Assembly: GCF_013426205.1 (NCBI RefSeq)
Contig: NC_089426.1
Coordinates: 3,720,001-3,784,000 of the forward strand
Source: Metarhizium brunneum
Lineage: Eukaryota > Ascomycota > Sordariomycetes > Hypocreales > Clavicipitaceae
Length of the DNA: 64,000 nt
Reading direction: 5' to 3'
This document shows positions 13,018 through 24,895 of the stretch, in pieces. The stretch's first letter is position 1; each line of letters starts with the position of its first letter. A program made the position numbers and the translations under genes. The notes under the pieces are model-generated. The model made no database searches and was not told the origin of the DNA. It saw only the letters and a program-made list of their open reading frames with translations.

Positions 13018-16000
13018 GTCTCTGAGTGTACCGAATAGTCAACACAACTACAAACCCGCTCACACTTGTGTGTGTGTGACAGAGAGAGGCTGGATGGGTA
13101 ATGGCTATTGATTCCAATGGGCTGGTTCCAGGGGGGGTTGCACCAACAGCCCGTGTACATGAGACGAGAGCACGACAGGCATATCTTTTTTTGAGCTGCG
13201 GCCGGGGAGGGAGTTTGACGCAATGGGGAAACCGGCGTTTATTGTCCTCTAGTGGTTCCCGTACGACATTTTTTTTTTCTTGTGGATTTTTTCCCCATTT
13301 TCAGCATTGCGTTTTTATATTCTTTATCCTTGATGTTTTTGGGTTGGCGTTGGTAAAATCCGATAGGGAGTAGAGGTTATAGAAGTGCAAGGGAGAGGCT
13401 ACAAAATAGCCCTCCCCCCGTCATCAATTTTTTTTTTAATTCCTTTGCAGGAGGCCACGATGAGAGGTGCCAGGATGAGCTGGATTGGAGCTCCGCACGC
13501 TGCATTGAGCAGCTTTCCATAGACGCGCGCCGGGACAAAGTAATTTCACTTACGATATTGCGTGGGCATTCATGATGAGTCATTGCCGTTGCCGATTGGT
13601 GATTGATCCGTCCGTGATTCACGGCCCTCGGTTTCGTTTCGGTTCGCCGTGCAGTGCAGGCCGTGAAGTGAACGACAGACAGACCCGATCGATCGGGCCC
13701 CCGAGTAGCCTAACCTCGGATCGATCTGGAGAGCCGCCCCTCTCCTATCGAAATAAACTCATGGCGATGACACCTGACTATTGCGCGAGTCCAGATCCTA
13801 GCCCTCTTTTTTTTCTTTTCGGTCAGCTTTAAATTTCTGGCAGCTCCCGCTTATCACTAATCGCTGTATTTCATGTCATCGTCATTGACTCCGGGGGGGG
13901 ATTTACACGGCTACGAGAACGAGAGCTACCTAGAGCGAAGTTACATGCCGCTTCTCCACAGAGTTGGTGTATTTCCTTCATGTAGATCCGGGGTGGGATA
14001 ATCTGCAACACATAGCTGCGTAGAGCCACTGGTGGTCCCTTTGAGCCTCTTCTTCCTCGTCATCTCGTCCTGCTGCTCCTGCTGCTCCTCTTTCCCCCGC
14101 AACATGGCGGTGCCACAGCAAAGTATATTGGCCCTCGCAGCTATTTTAACCTCTTGCTCAGGCGGGGAGGGGGGAGGAAGCTCGCCTTGGGCCTTCTCGG
14201 GGGGTGTTCGTGGCGGCCCCCCGGCGCAGCCACGTGGGCTATTTGCTTGCTTGCTGCTTGCTGCTTGGGAGCAGCCAGATTCCAAATCAGCAGTTTTCAT
14301 CTAGCAGTACCATCGAAGTTGGATACGGGGGCAACCACCAGACGGCCTACACGAGCAGTTTTACACGAACGAGATGGGTGTCATGTTGGAGACTTCCACC
14401 CATGGATTACGAGTCTACACTATGCTAGTTCCACGAAAAGTCGGCGGGTTTATATACCCCTCAGTTTGACGACGTTCTCGCGTGCAAACGATTCAGAGTT
14501 CGAGCCATGGGCAGCCACGGCTTGCTGTCCCGATGTTGCTCGGGGGGTGGTGGCACGTCGGATGCTATGCTGTAGCGACTACTTGCAATTAGCAGCTCTG
14601 AGGCGCGCCGCGGGCAGGGGTGACGTCTGGAATCCGATTACTATCTCCCAGGGCCGCTAGTGGCCTGTCAAAAAAGGGTTCCTCTCAATGCGCTGGAGGG
14701 AGTCTCCCTTTTTGTGGCGGCAGACGGTCGGTGGGCATGAAGCTCGCCGTTTGGGTCCAGAATCGCCAGATGCCTTGGGTGTAAGCTTTGCGCCGGCGTG
14801 GCGGCAGCCGGCGTAGCGCCGATCTGGCGGGCCAGAGATGAAAACATTGGACTGGACGCTACATGAGAGCATTCTTGAGCTCTTGAGCTATACAAGCACA
14901 CATACGGGGCGAGGACCTGCGCAGAGGGAAACGTCCAGCGTCCCTGGGGGGGGTTCGTTGGGAGCGGCGGCCAACGGCTCTGTGTACGTACGTCATGTAA
15001 TGCCTTTGCGCTCGTGATTCCGACACCACGACTGCATGCTTAATTGACGGGGGGTACGAATGCTTTGAAGAGCAAAAAAAATCCGAGACAGCTCTGGAAT
15101 ATCAAAGGGCCAGTGGCCGGTCGACAAAGCGCCGCCAAGGTGCCAGCGACTGCAAGGCAAAACAAGCGTCGTTCGGCCTCGTTCCCACCCGGTGTTCGGG
15201 CTCTTGCGAACCTCCGGGCGGATTGGTCGACGGGCGACGGGTATCCGAGAGTTGATATCCGCCGTGGAGGAAAGGGGAGGGGTGCGGCTAGAAAGAAAAG
15301 AATGGGGCCTGAGCATATATCCCTGTTGGGCCAAGTAGTATTGCCGAATTGGGTAATGGCATCGGGGCCGCTGACAAACTCGCGCGCGCGCGCGGTCTCA
15401 GTCACTAGTATTAGAGTCGAGTGGGTTTCTGCATAATGCGGATTATGCTTGAATTTGACCAATTTTGGGCACGGAAGAGGTTTGGTTTTTTTCTGCTTGT
15501 GCTCCGCATTTCTAAAGAACAAGTGAAAGAATCCCTCGGGCTGGAAGGGGGGCCCTGGTGTCGTTGGATGTAGCGGTAGGCGTTGGCTGAGCCAGCATGG
15601 TTGGCTTGGCGTCGAGACGGAATGTGAAAGATGCAGAGTGCGTTGCGTTATGGACAAGGCGCGAGGCGTCGCGAAATACGCCGCCGACTGTGACATCAGA
15701 CGCTGTGTCGTGTCTGCAGAGGACTACGTACTTACGCTAGGCCGTGAGCTCGGCTTATTCATGCCCTGTTGGGGGCTGCAAGGCGTCAACTGGCATCGGC
15801 ATATTCGCAGGCAAGTTTTGCCAATCAAGGTGCGGCAAATTCTGACATGCAAGCCTGTTGTCCTACCAGGGGCTGCGTCCTTGACCCCAGACTGCCGCGT
15901 GCAACTACAATTGATTCCTGCCTGAGATGACGACATGTTGCTGCAGAAGTCGTTTGACTCAGCGGCCTCTTGCAGCACCGGCGGGAGGGTAAGACGTGGA

Positions 16001-19000
16001 ATAGATTGACGGCGGGACAGGGGCACAAATTAAAAAAGAAAAAAAGGTGGACGACGCTCAAACCACCCTGTCTCACGGGCATGTGGCCCATCTCGGGGCC
16101 TGGAAAATACAGCAGATACGGCGTGTGTGCGGGCTTCTGGAAAGCGGTGCAGGAAATTTTATGTCTGGTACATACAACATACATACTTACCTAAGTAGGC
16201 ATATAAGTAGTAAGCAGTACCGCGCGCCGGTTAAATTGACGTCGAGGTGCTCCACGCCGCTAGACGAGGCCCAGGGCCATTGATGGAGTTTACGGACGTC
16301 CGCCGTTAACAGTCCGTCGTCCGTTGTCCGCAGCGTCACGTCTTTGCGGGCGTGGAGCGGAACGGGCTGCCGACCTCGCCCGTCAGTCCCTCACGATATA
16401 CATATGACATGGTCGCGTGACGATGCACAACCGCCCGATCTGTGATGCATGTTTCCCTGCATGCTTATTCTTGTGCGACGCGGGTGCCGCGACGATCCCG
16501 GAGCCAGATGGTGCGAATGCGAGACACGGAGCATTGAACCCACCCGCGCGGCGCTGCGCCTTGGCATCACGGGCAATGGACGTTGACTCACCTCGTCGCT
16601 ATTCCATCTCACACGTGGATTTGCGTGGCCTAGAAATTGGGGAATATCCGAGAGGGTGGGTTGGGGGGCGTGTGCAGTGCTAGGGCCGGGCAGAAGAAAT
16701 AAAACAACATGGAAATGGTTTTGTCATCCAACACAAGGCCGTGGAATTGGCCCCGTGCAGCCAACCTGCAAGTCCCGTCGACGGCATTGGCCTTGCATTT
16801 GTTGTCGCGATACCGATGGTCTGGGCGGCGTCGCGAGGCCTCGTCCTTGTCATTCGTCGCCTCGCGCCAGGATGCAGCCGCTGGCTTTTTCGGCTTTCAA
16901 TGTTCGCCATAGCCTCGCTCGTTCCCCCGGCGGCCAAGGTGCCTAGATGGATGCTTGGCAGACCTCAAGTGCTGCCGGGGGCGCTCGTCGCCTGTCGCAA
17001 CGCTCGAACCCAGGTGCTCAGCCTTCTCTGGGCCCGATTACGCGTATTTGGCGGATGCGTCGATGGGCTCTCGGGCTTGAAGCTGAGGCTTGGCTGCCGC
17101 CATTGGGGGTGTGGCCGACGCGCAAGGGGAATGAATGCCCTTGGCCCGGTGATTGACGCGTGCCATGGTCTTTGGTTTGTTGTACGTGGTCCCTTTCCAG
17201 CCGTAGATTCGGACAGGTCTGGGGTGAGGCCACAGTAGCGGGCGTCGATGCTGAGCACATGTAGTTTCCTGGCAGCGGACATGGCCGTTGCAGAGATACG
17301 TCGAGTTGTTTTTGAACCGTCCAAGTTTTTCGGATGCGTTGGGCGCCTGCATTTGTTCCATCATTTCGCCGCCAGAATATTTCCATCTACCTGGGTACCC
17401 AGGTACTTCAAGGCAGCACTTGAGATCAGTTGGCACCTTGCTGGGGGTATTATTGATCGCTACTTAAGTACTTATCCGAGCAGAACAATAATTCCCCCCA
17501 CACGGATTGTGCAAGTATCTTGCATAAGAAATAAGATGCAGGTACTCCGTTATAGAATTTCAAAGTCATATTCAACTCGCCGTCTCCATCCATGTCCTTT
17601 CCTTCAAAACTAGTACAATCAAAGGTAGTCCGGGTACTTTATATTAGCATTAAAGGCATCGTTGTTGCGCTGTACTACATACTTAAATAGATTAATTTGG
17701 TGGAGCGCCGACTAACCAGGTAATTGGTGGGGCCCACGAGAGCGGCCCGCGCTCAAGGAGGTTAGCGGGGTTCATCTGTCAACTTCAACCTCCATTCATG
17801 CTCTGACGGCTCAGAAATTCGCACCAGTTGCTAGCTCCCACGCGGGCAGCAAATGCCTGGTAGACGCTGTCCATCTGTGAAACCACTTGCCCCCGTATTG
17901 GAAACGACACGCACTCGTCGGATCGTGCTGTACGGATGACCCTTCGAGAGCCGACGGGTTTCCTGAACACTAAAAATACGTCGCTTTGATATGACGGAAG
18001 TCGTGCCACATTTATCAAAGGCGCAGCAGTATTTCGGAATGTGAACGGAGTAGCTAAATTGTACCGTGATCAGCTCATTCAGGCTGCATATCGGAAAGCT
18101 GTTTGAGATGGCGGCATATATACGATGAAGCTCAAGAACCAACACCGTGGCAGGATGCACATGATGCGCTTCAGGAAGGAATAGCTGAGACGTGCGGCAA
18201 GAATCCCGAATACGATTCACGGATGAATGACTTGCATATTAATTTACATACAGACGATGATTCAGGGGAACTTAGTCAAGTGTCGACTATAAGGACGCCA
18301 AGATCCAACCTCGCGTGTTGCATCAAGCGTCGAGCACGCATCAGACAGAGTAGATAGTATAACGTGAGAACTCGCCGTACAAGAAGAGGCAGAGGTAAAC
18401 TCACAGACAAATCGTCGCCTCTGGAAAAAAGATGCACTCGACCTGTTACCAGAGGGAAATAGGTTGACACCTTTGCGAGAAGGAAGAGCAAATGGAGATT
18501 GCATCCTTTGACAACAAAGCGAGGCGCATTGCCTATGGCTGCATTGTTTCATGGGCGGACCACAAGTGTTTTGTTATAGCTACAGTCAACCAGATATGAT
18601 ATATGCAACAAGCTTCAACAACATGCGCTGGTCGAGTCTCGAGGCTTTTTCCAAAACTGGCAGCTTAACAAATGAGATGCCGCTGACGCTTTGTCATGGA
18701 ATACGAGGTCGCGATGAAAAACTAAATGAGACTGCTAAATAAGATGTTGATGAGATTGAGATGGTCCTCTCTCACACCAGATGCCTTTTATGATTCATCA
18801 CTTTCCAATGACTACACATGTATATTCCTAGAAATAAATTATACAGGGGAGACGGATATCTCTGCCCGTCCCCGCCCCACTTCCTAGAATGGTAACTTAT
18901 CATAAAGAAAACATGGATGACAGTACATTACGGTTCTCTGGTTCGAGTACCATCAGACATATAGCGTTCATTTCACTCCCCAAGTCTGGGCATATCCGGC

Positions 19001-19428
19001 CACCAGGCGAAGAGTACTCCGTACCGTGATGGATAGCCAGGGCCGATGAACCAGACGATGGGCTTGTCGAGGCTGAGTACTCCAGTGGCTCACCAGCCCT
19101 TTGTTGTTCTTTTGGTCTGCTTCTTGGCTGCCTTGACGGGATGTAGGTGCATCGCGTGGAGTTGAATCCCAGCAAGAGTCCGGTTAGCAATTGAGGCCCG
19201 GGACAACAATATTACAGAGTAGGCAACATCCAACACCGGGCGTGAAATGCGTAATTCATTTATTCTCATCCCACCAGACCATTTGTGCGCCCTACGCCCG
19301 ACCCAAACCCGCCATTTGACCCCTACGCCCTCACGTCCGCTTATCCCAAATGCGGCAAAACATACACAAACTAGTCACTACACGAAATCATCCAACGCCT
19401 CTTCTTGTTCTACCGGGCCCGTCAATGG
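13018..19428. other. 6.4 kb gene-poor region between convergent gene ends
   Basis: No confident gene. Visible items: a TGTGTGTG run near 13067; a (CG)7 run at 15381-15394; an 18-base perfect palindrome at 17388-17405; TACTTAAGTA at 17461-17470; GTACTCCGTAC at 19014-19024. Around 17860-18360 plus-strand frames read like protein in pieces (for example FIKGAAVFRNVNG and then, in another frame, IYDEAQEPTPWQDAHDALQE) with stops and frame changes between them. This may be a decayed gene. Frames at 14-17 kb show low-complexity, non-protein-like composition. Confidence 0.45.
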
Positions 19429-20277
19429 CTACGTCTTGAGATCCAAAACCCGCTTGAGCACATCCTCGCTCGCCCTCCACCACCGCGCTCGCTGCTCCAA
19501 GTCATCTGCCACGCCGCCAAAAGCCGCATCCTTCCTCCTCTGCGCCTCGCGCGCCGCAGCCGTGCTGCTTTGAAGCTTGGCCTGCAACGGTCCGAGCTCG
19601 ACTTGCAGGCGCTCTGCCTCCTTCTGCTTCCTGGGCACTTTGGCCTGCAGGGCCTCGAGTTCTCGCGCCAGCTGCTGCTGCTCGGCCCTGCGCCGCTCTA
19701 CCAAGCCAAGTGTCTTGGCCAGGGGCAGCTTGAGGCCGGGGTTGGCGCCTGACAAATCCTGTGTTGCTCTCAGCTGCTCGACCCGCGCCTCCAGCTCCCG
19801 TGTTTTGGCCGGCAGGTCCTGCAACTTTGCCGTGTCGAGCTGGACGGCCTCGTAGCGGCGGCTGAGTTCTCGCCCTCTGCTCTCGAGCTCCGTCACCATG
19901 GCCGCCACCTCCTGCTTGAGCGCCTTGAGTCCGGCCTTGACTTCTGCGTTGTCCTTTTCTAAGTCTAGGTTCTCCTGCATCGTGACGATTAACGGCGGGT
20001 CGCCGACGATTGCGCGGATAAACTTTTCCTTGGTGACTTGCTCGACGTAGGAGAATCGCAGTTTGGCAAACAGCTCGGTGTAGTGCGCTAGGTCGGCTTC
20101 GAGGCCGGCCGGGGTAGGGCCATCGAGGAGTGAATTTGATGCATCCGATGCCCGTGGCCGTGAATTTTGCTCGGCAGGGTCAGTAATGGTTTCGCTGAGT
20201 CTGATGATGGATATCTCTTGGTTTGCTTGCAGGCGCTTCAGAGCCTCGAGGGCTTGTGTCGCGTCGGCAGCCGCCAT
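19429..20277 (-). CDS. sos7: Kinetochore protein Sos7-like coiled-coil protein
   Basis: A single-exon gene of 282 residues. After a short N-terminus the segment near residues 68-97 contains FAKLRFSYVEQVTKEKF followed by IRAIVGDPP, a signature I associate with the Sos7 family. From about residue 100 onward it is a near-continuous coiled coil rich in Leu, Glu, Gln, Arg and Ala heptads. Sos7 is known in fission yeast as a partner of the KNL1/Spc105 protein at the outer kinetochore, where it links microtubule-binding complexes to chromatin. Length and layout fit that family. The start ATG at 20277 has Kozak-like surroundings (GCCGCCATGG read on the plus strand). It is transcribed divergently from the arginine-rich protein gene, with 380 bases between starts. 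The assignment is from motif recall and has not been tested by a profile search. Confidence 0.75.
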   Translation of the reverse strand: MAAADATQALEALKRLQANQEISIIRLSETITDPAEQNSRPRASDASNSLLDGPTPAGLEADLAHYTELFAKLRFSYVEQVTKEKFIRAIVGDPPLIVTMQENLDLEKDNAEVKAGLKALKQEVAAMVTELESRGRELSRRYEAVQLDTAKLQDLPAKTRELEARVEQLRATQDLSGANPGLKLPLAKTLGLVERRRAEQQQLARELEALQAKVPRKQKEAERLQVELGPLQAKLQSSTAAAREAQRRKDAAFGGVADDLEQRARWWRASEDVLKRVLDLKT

Positions 20278-20657
20278 GGCGGAAAATTGGCCCTGTTTCG
20301 GGAATTGTACCGCTTTTCTAGTAATTCAAAGGGAAGAATTTTATGTTCCCTACTCGTCTGGATTTCCTCGGGGCCCTTGGGGGTAGGTGTTCTAGATGTT
20401 CGCTTGACGTGTCTGATGGGTGAGAATGATGTTGGAGGTGGGAATGTGTTTACTTTGACGCCCAAACCGGTTAGTGCATGCAGCCTCGAAACTCTGCCGG
20501 CTATCGGACTCGACTCGACATCACCACCCACAGAGACAATGGCTCCGCGACCGACGACTTTCCTCCACATTCACTCGTCCCATGCGCCGACGCTGCTTCG
20601 ATTTTTGGGGCGCCTTTGGGCTATTTACTCTTGGTCTAATTCTGGTCGATTGTACAA
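20278..20657. promoter_or_regulatory. 380-base bidirectional promoter (sos7 / arginine-rich protein)
   Basis: The two start codons face away from each other across 380 bases, so the region must hold both promoters and leaders. No TATA box is obvious. Open frames crossing it are extensions of the flanking frames and not genes. Confidence 0.6.
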
Positions 20658-21895
20658 ATGTCAAACGATGAATTTCTCACGGATGAATACGTGGCCGGTC
20701 TCCTGGCACAGGATGCCAAGGACTGCTCACTGAAGTACTCGGCCATGGGCATGGAAGCTTTTCGCGACAACAAAAAGTAAGTCGGAGCCCGAATATTCAC
20801 CGGAAGCTTCCGGTCCTGACATGCGCTAGGCCTTCTACCATGCCCAAACCAAATACACGATTCCTGCGCCACATCATCAAAGACACAGACACGCACAACA
20901 AGGCCCTACTCGCAAAGGAAGCCGCCGAGTCAAAAGCGAGACTGCAAGACCTCGAGCACGCCGAGGAAATAAAGAGGAGGAAGACGAATCCCAACGCCAA
21001 GGACATACGAAGGCGTCAAATGGGCGACATCCAAGCTATCCTCGGCGGCAGGAATAGGCGGCGGGGAAACGACGATGATTCGGGCACATCAACTCGATGT
21101 GACAAGGATGACGGCAAGGATCGCCACGAAAGGAAAAGCGCCAAGAGGAGCGATGATTTGTGCAGACGCGAATATGAGAAGCGACGCTATGGACGGCTCT
21201 CAGAACGCGACTATGCCGACGATGATGCCGAATCTGGAAGCGACGACCGGAAGAGGTCTCGACGCAGCAGACACCATGCATCATCGGACCAAGACGAAAG
21301 TCGGCACAGACACGGCAGATCACGAAGAGATGGCAGATCCAAGTCACCGCGGCGGCATCGATCATCCTGCTCGCCCGACAATCGAAAACGCAGTCACAGG
21401 CAACGCTCGCGTCATCGATCAAAGCCACGGGATTCTTCGCGTTCGCGGAGCAAGAAGAAGCCCAGCCCACCGCCGGCGCCAGACGAAGATTCAGACCCTC
21501 TAGAAGACTTGATAGGACCAGCGCCGCCTCCAAAATTCCGTGGTCGGGGGACAATAGGGGGTGCGGCGGAACTCGACCGTCGGTTTTCAGAGTCGTACGA
21601 CCCCAGGCTGGACGTGCAGATGGACGAGGATGAGGAAGACGTCTGGGGTGATGCATTGGAGTCGTTTAGGGACCGACAGAAGCTCAGATTGCACCAACAC
21701 CAGCGGATGAAAGACGCCGGCTTCACGGAGCAAGAAATACAGCGAGCCGAGGGGACGGCCGACAAGGCCGGAGAGCATGTCGTCTGGTCAAAGGCCGGGG
21801 AGAGGCGGGAATGGGACAAGGGCAAGGGCCTGGGGCTGGATGGTGTCGATGAAGACGACAAGAACCCGCCCACTCTGTTTTCAGAAGACTACTAG
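20658..21895 (+). CDS. arginine/serine/aspartate-rich nuclear protein, probable splicing-related
   Basis: Two exons (20658-20776 and 20830-21895; 1185 bases) give 394 residues. The N-terminal 100 residues look like a conserved domain: DEFLTDEYVAGLLAQDAKD, then after the intron KPNTRFLRHIIKDTDTHNKA and KEAAESKARLQDLEHAEE, followed by DIRRRQMGDIQAILGG. Residues about 130-260 are a long RS/RD/RH-rich region of the kind seen in splicing and mRNA-processing proteins. The C-terminal part (about 270-394) is acidic and includes LDVQMDEDEEDVWGDALES and a final helix-rich stretch. The first ATG and exon 1 were chosen because removing the 53-base intron fuses KYSAMGMEAF to the MPKPNTRF block in frame. 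Nuclear location and a role in pre-mRNA processing are inferred from composition. I do not recognise a named yeast orthologue. Confidence 0.75.
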
Positions 21896-24895
21896 GAGAA
21901 ATCTTTGGGCGGCGTCTTTTCGGTCTCCGTGTTCGGCTTTGGCTGGGTCGCGCTTGATTAGTTGGCATTCTTGGATAGAAGGCGTTATGAGTATGGGTAA
22001 TAGAACGGCATACCAGTAGTGGCAGGTTACTATTTCGAGTTGTACGCAAACTGCCGTGAATACGAGAGTGATGAGTCGATGCTTTTCTCCCGTACACGAC
22101 GTAATCTATGCCTGCGCCGATTCCTTCATGCATGTGTGGAATTCGGCATCGGAGCGACGTATGTCTACGGACAGAGATTCAAAGCGGCCCAGGAGAAGTC
22201 CGTTGCTGCAATGCGACGAGCCAAAATGATCGTCCTACCACGCAGGACGCTGTTCTACGCTACATTACGCCGGTGTATATTTTGCGGGAACTATGTATCT
22301 TGTCATGGATTAAGCAAAATGGGCAAGCGTTCAAGCCTGGGCGCATACTAGCTGTCGACTTTCTCTTCACGGCGTCTCATGCTGGCATCAGCAGTAGAGT
22401 AGGGTATTGTACCCGCTATTCCCTCGTCGACACTTTATGCAAACGGGTTGGATTTGTTATGCCGGCTCTCGCTCTTCAACCCCAATCAGATGAATGAAAA
22501 GTGTGGTAGTCGCCATGATCTCCGTCTCGGCGCGAGGGCACTCCATCACAAGCGCAGCTATCTGTGAGGACTGGAGGACTGGATGGTTGGTGTAAGCCAG
22601 TTTTCTGACTGCTGACGATGGCGCAGATATCTTTTGCTTTACGGCGGACACGTTTCTCCAGGGAAGCCTTGTCAACATGGTGATGCGCTGCTTTCTCCTC
22701 TTCATAGAGCAAGACATGCAAGGATTCGATGACATTGTTTTCATGGGTCGGCCTCAGCCAGCAGGTATCAATGATATTTCATCGATATGGTTGAGGGTTT
22801 GAAGGGGACTGAAACCCGAAAATGGGGCACGGGAGAGATGACTGGGAGTTGGACTATTACAGCTACAATTACTCTCCGTAGGTCATGCATGTTCTTCAAC
22901 CGGCGACGCACGATGCCAGGCTACGGCATCGGATGGCGCAGGATCTGTGCAACGTGGTGGTGCAGGTGGGCAATTTAGGAGCTTGTCCCCAAGAAGATGT
23001 ATTGTCCCGACTACAGAAAAAGCAAAAGAAGGCATGGAAACAGGAGGGAGGCCAGACTGACGAGCGGGGCGAAGCTCACGGGGGCATCACGAGGATGAGA
23101 GGACCAGACGCATGGCGCCATGGTCTCTGTACTCACGTCATGGTTGGAGGCTGGCCGAAGGTGTGTGGAGGACAAGAGACGTGTCGATTTTATGAATGCG
23201 TTGTGTGGTGGATGTGTGCAGCCTGCATCACTGAATTGCTCGAATAGTCTGGAGTGCCAGTCGTTGGCGACGAGATGGGCCCAAGGTTCAAATGTTGGCA
23301 TGTATATGAGGAATTTTGAAGGAAATCAGCGTGGAGTTTGCAATGCTCCTGTGTAGAGCCCGGCCGACGGTTTAAAACCAGCCCATGAATGCTCAAGACT
23401 CAGCATGTTCGTCAGTTGATGCAGGGTCTTCAAACGTTCAAATGCTGGCTGCTCAGGTGGTCTGGTGACGTCGTTGAGGAGGGGCGGGCAAGAGGCTGGA
23501 ACGGTTGGATGCACTGGACATGTCTTCTTGGTTTCAAACACGGATCAATTGACTTTGGATGTACTCCGTAGGTGTGTTGAAATGTTATCAAAGCGTCGAC
23601 CAGTCGATGGCCCCGAGGTATTGGGTCTAAAATGCCAACATTCATCCCGTGGTTCCAATTTTAAGGTTTTAACGCACTAGATTGGCTTTTGTCAGCGCCC
23701 GACTTTGACGGCATCAGGTAGAGCAGGGAACTGGGGCAAAGGGCAGACGCAACGACATGAAAAAAAAAATTGAAAAAATTCTATTTCATCTGTTCTCGCG
23801 CAATAATGGATGGAGGCAGGATGGCGCGGCTCATAGACAAATGTCCAAACGGCTCAGCCGTACACAGTCACAAGCCTCGCATGTGCAAGCTTCGGACAGC
23901 TTCTAGCCTGGAACATTTAAATGTCAACTGTGCTGGTTCAATGTTGGCAGTGGTGGTTGGGTGGGACCGTTGACCAGTTGACATCCGGAGGCCTTCTGAG
24001 CGCCAGACCATGTGGGCAACGGGCTGATTCGCCGGAGCTGGGAGCATCATCAATGATGGCACCTCGGTGAGTATGTGGCCGCCTTGAACCTGACTGGAGC
24101 TGGCACTGGGCGCCTGGCGCCAGTCTGGTCGATTGGTCGACTGGAATCAGAACATTGAAGCAGTCTGGTTTGATCTGGATTCTGGACTGTCTCAACCGCC
24201 CTCTGTTGCGCCCGCTGTGACCCCCCAACCGCCCAGGGCCGCTGGACATGGAGCTCCTGCCCTCAAATGCATCATGCTGGCCCCTCCAGATGTCATGCCA
24301 ACTTTGAAGCATCCACCCGCTCGACCAGAGGTCCCAGCCACCTATGCACAGGCTGCCGTCACCACCAGTCACTCGAGGCCACTCCAGGCCACTCCAGGAC
24401 CTCCAGACCGCGCAGGTGCCTCGACTTGACACGCTCCAACGCCATGCGCCAGTCACACCACTCCTGCTTGACCCTCACCTCGCCTTCATCGTCTCACCTC
24501 GTCCTGGTGTTTGAACCACACTCCCTTAACCGTCTCCTTGAGCGTTTTAATCCGTTTCGTTTCCTCCTTCTTTTCCCCTTGCCATACCAAGCATTCGCTT
24601 CACCTCCCATTGCATCCTTTGTTGGCTCCTCCAGCCTCCGATCCAACGGTCCATCCGCACTGCACTTGCCGCCCTCAAGCTGCGCCCCCCCCGACCCTCG
24701 CAGCTCGCAGATGAACGGCGTCACTGGCTGACGGCATCGTCGTCGACTGGACACCGGACGGGACGACGACCACAGCTACCATTTCGAAAATCCCACTCGC
24801 CAAGTCCTCCATTCTATCCATTTATCCTCTCGCCCTCATCTCTCCCGAGTATACGCGAGTACACCGGTGCCGTTTGAGGCCCAGAAACCGGCAAC
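21896..24895. other. 3 kb intergenic region with possible gene relics
   Basis: No intact gene. On the minus strand about 22490-22790 a frame reads IIDTCWLRPTHENNVIESL and continues into a charged helix (HVLLYEEEKAAHHHVDKASL) but lacks a start and a clear splice partner. On the plus strand about 22830-23250 a frame reads DDWELDYYSYNYSP, hits TAG, then continues with HVLQPATHDARLRHRMAQDL. These look like fragments of former genes. At 23565 there is a 10-of-11 match to GTACTCCGTAC. Short tandem CCACTCCAGG units occur near 24380. From about 24480 to 24890 the DNA is CT-rich, fitting the leader and promoter of the RING gene. Confidence 0.45.

Noticed and set aside
15040..15696. 218-codon minus-strand frame
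   Set aside because: Pro/Ser/Leu-rich, low-complexity translation with no domain, typical of chance frames in GC-rich noncoding DNA.
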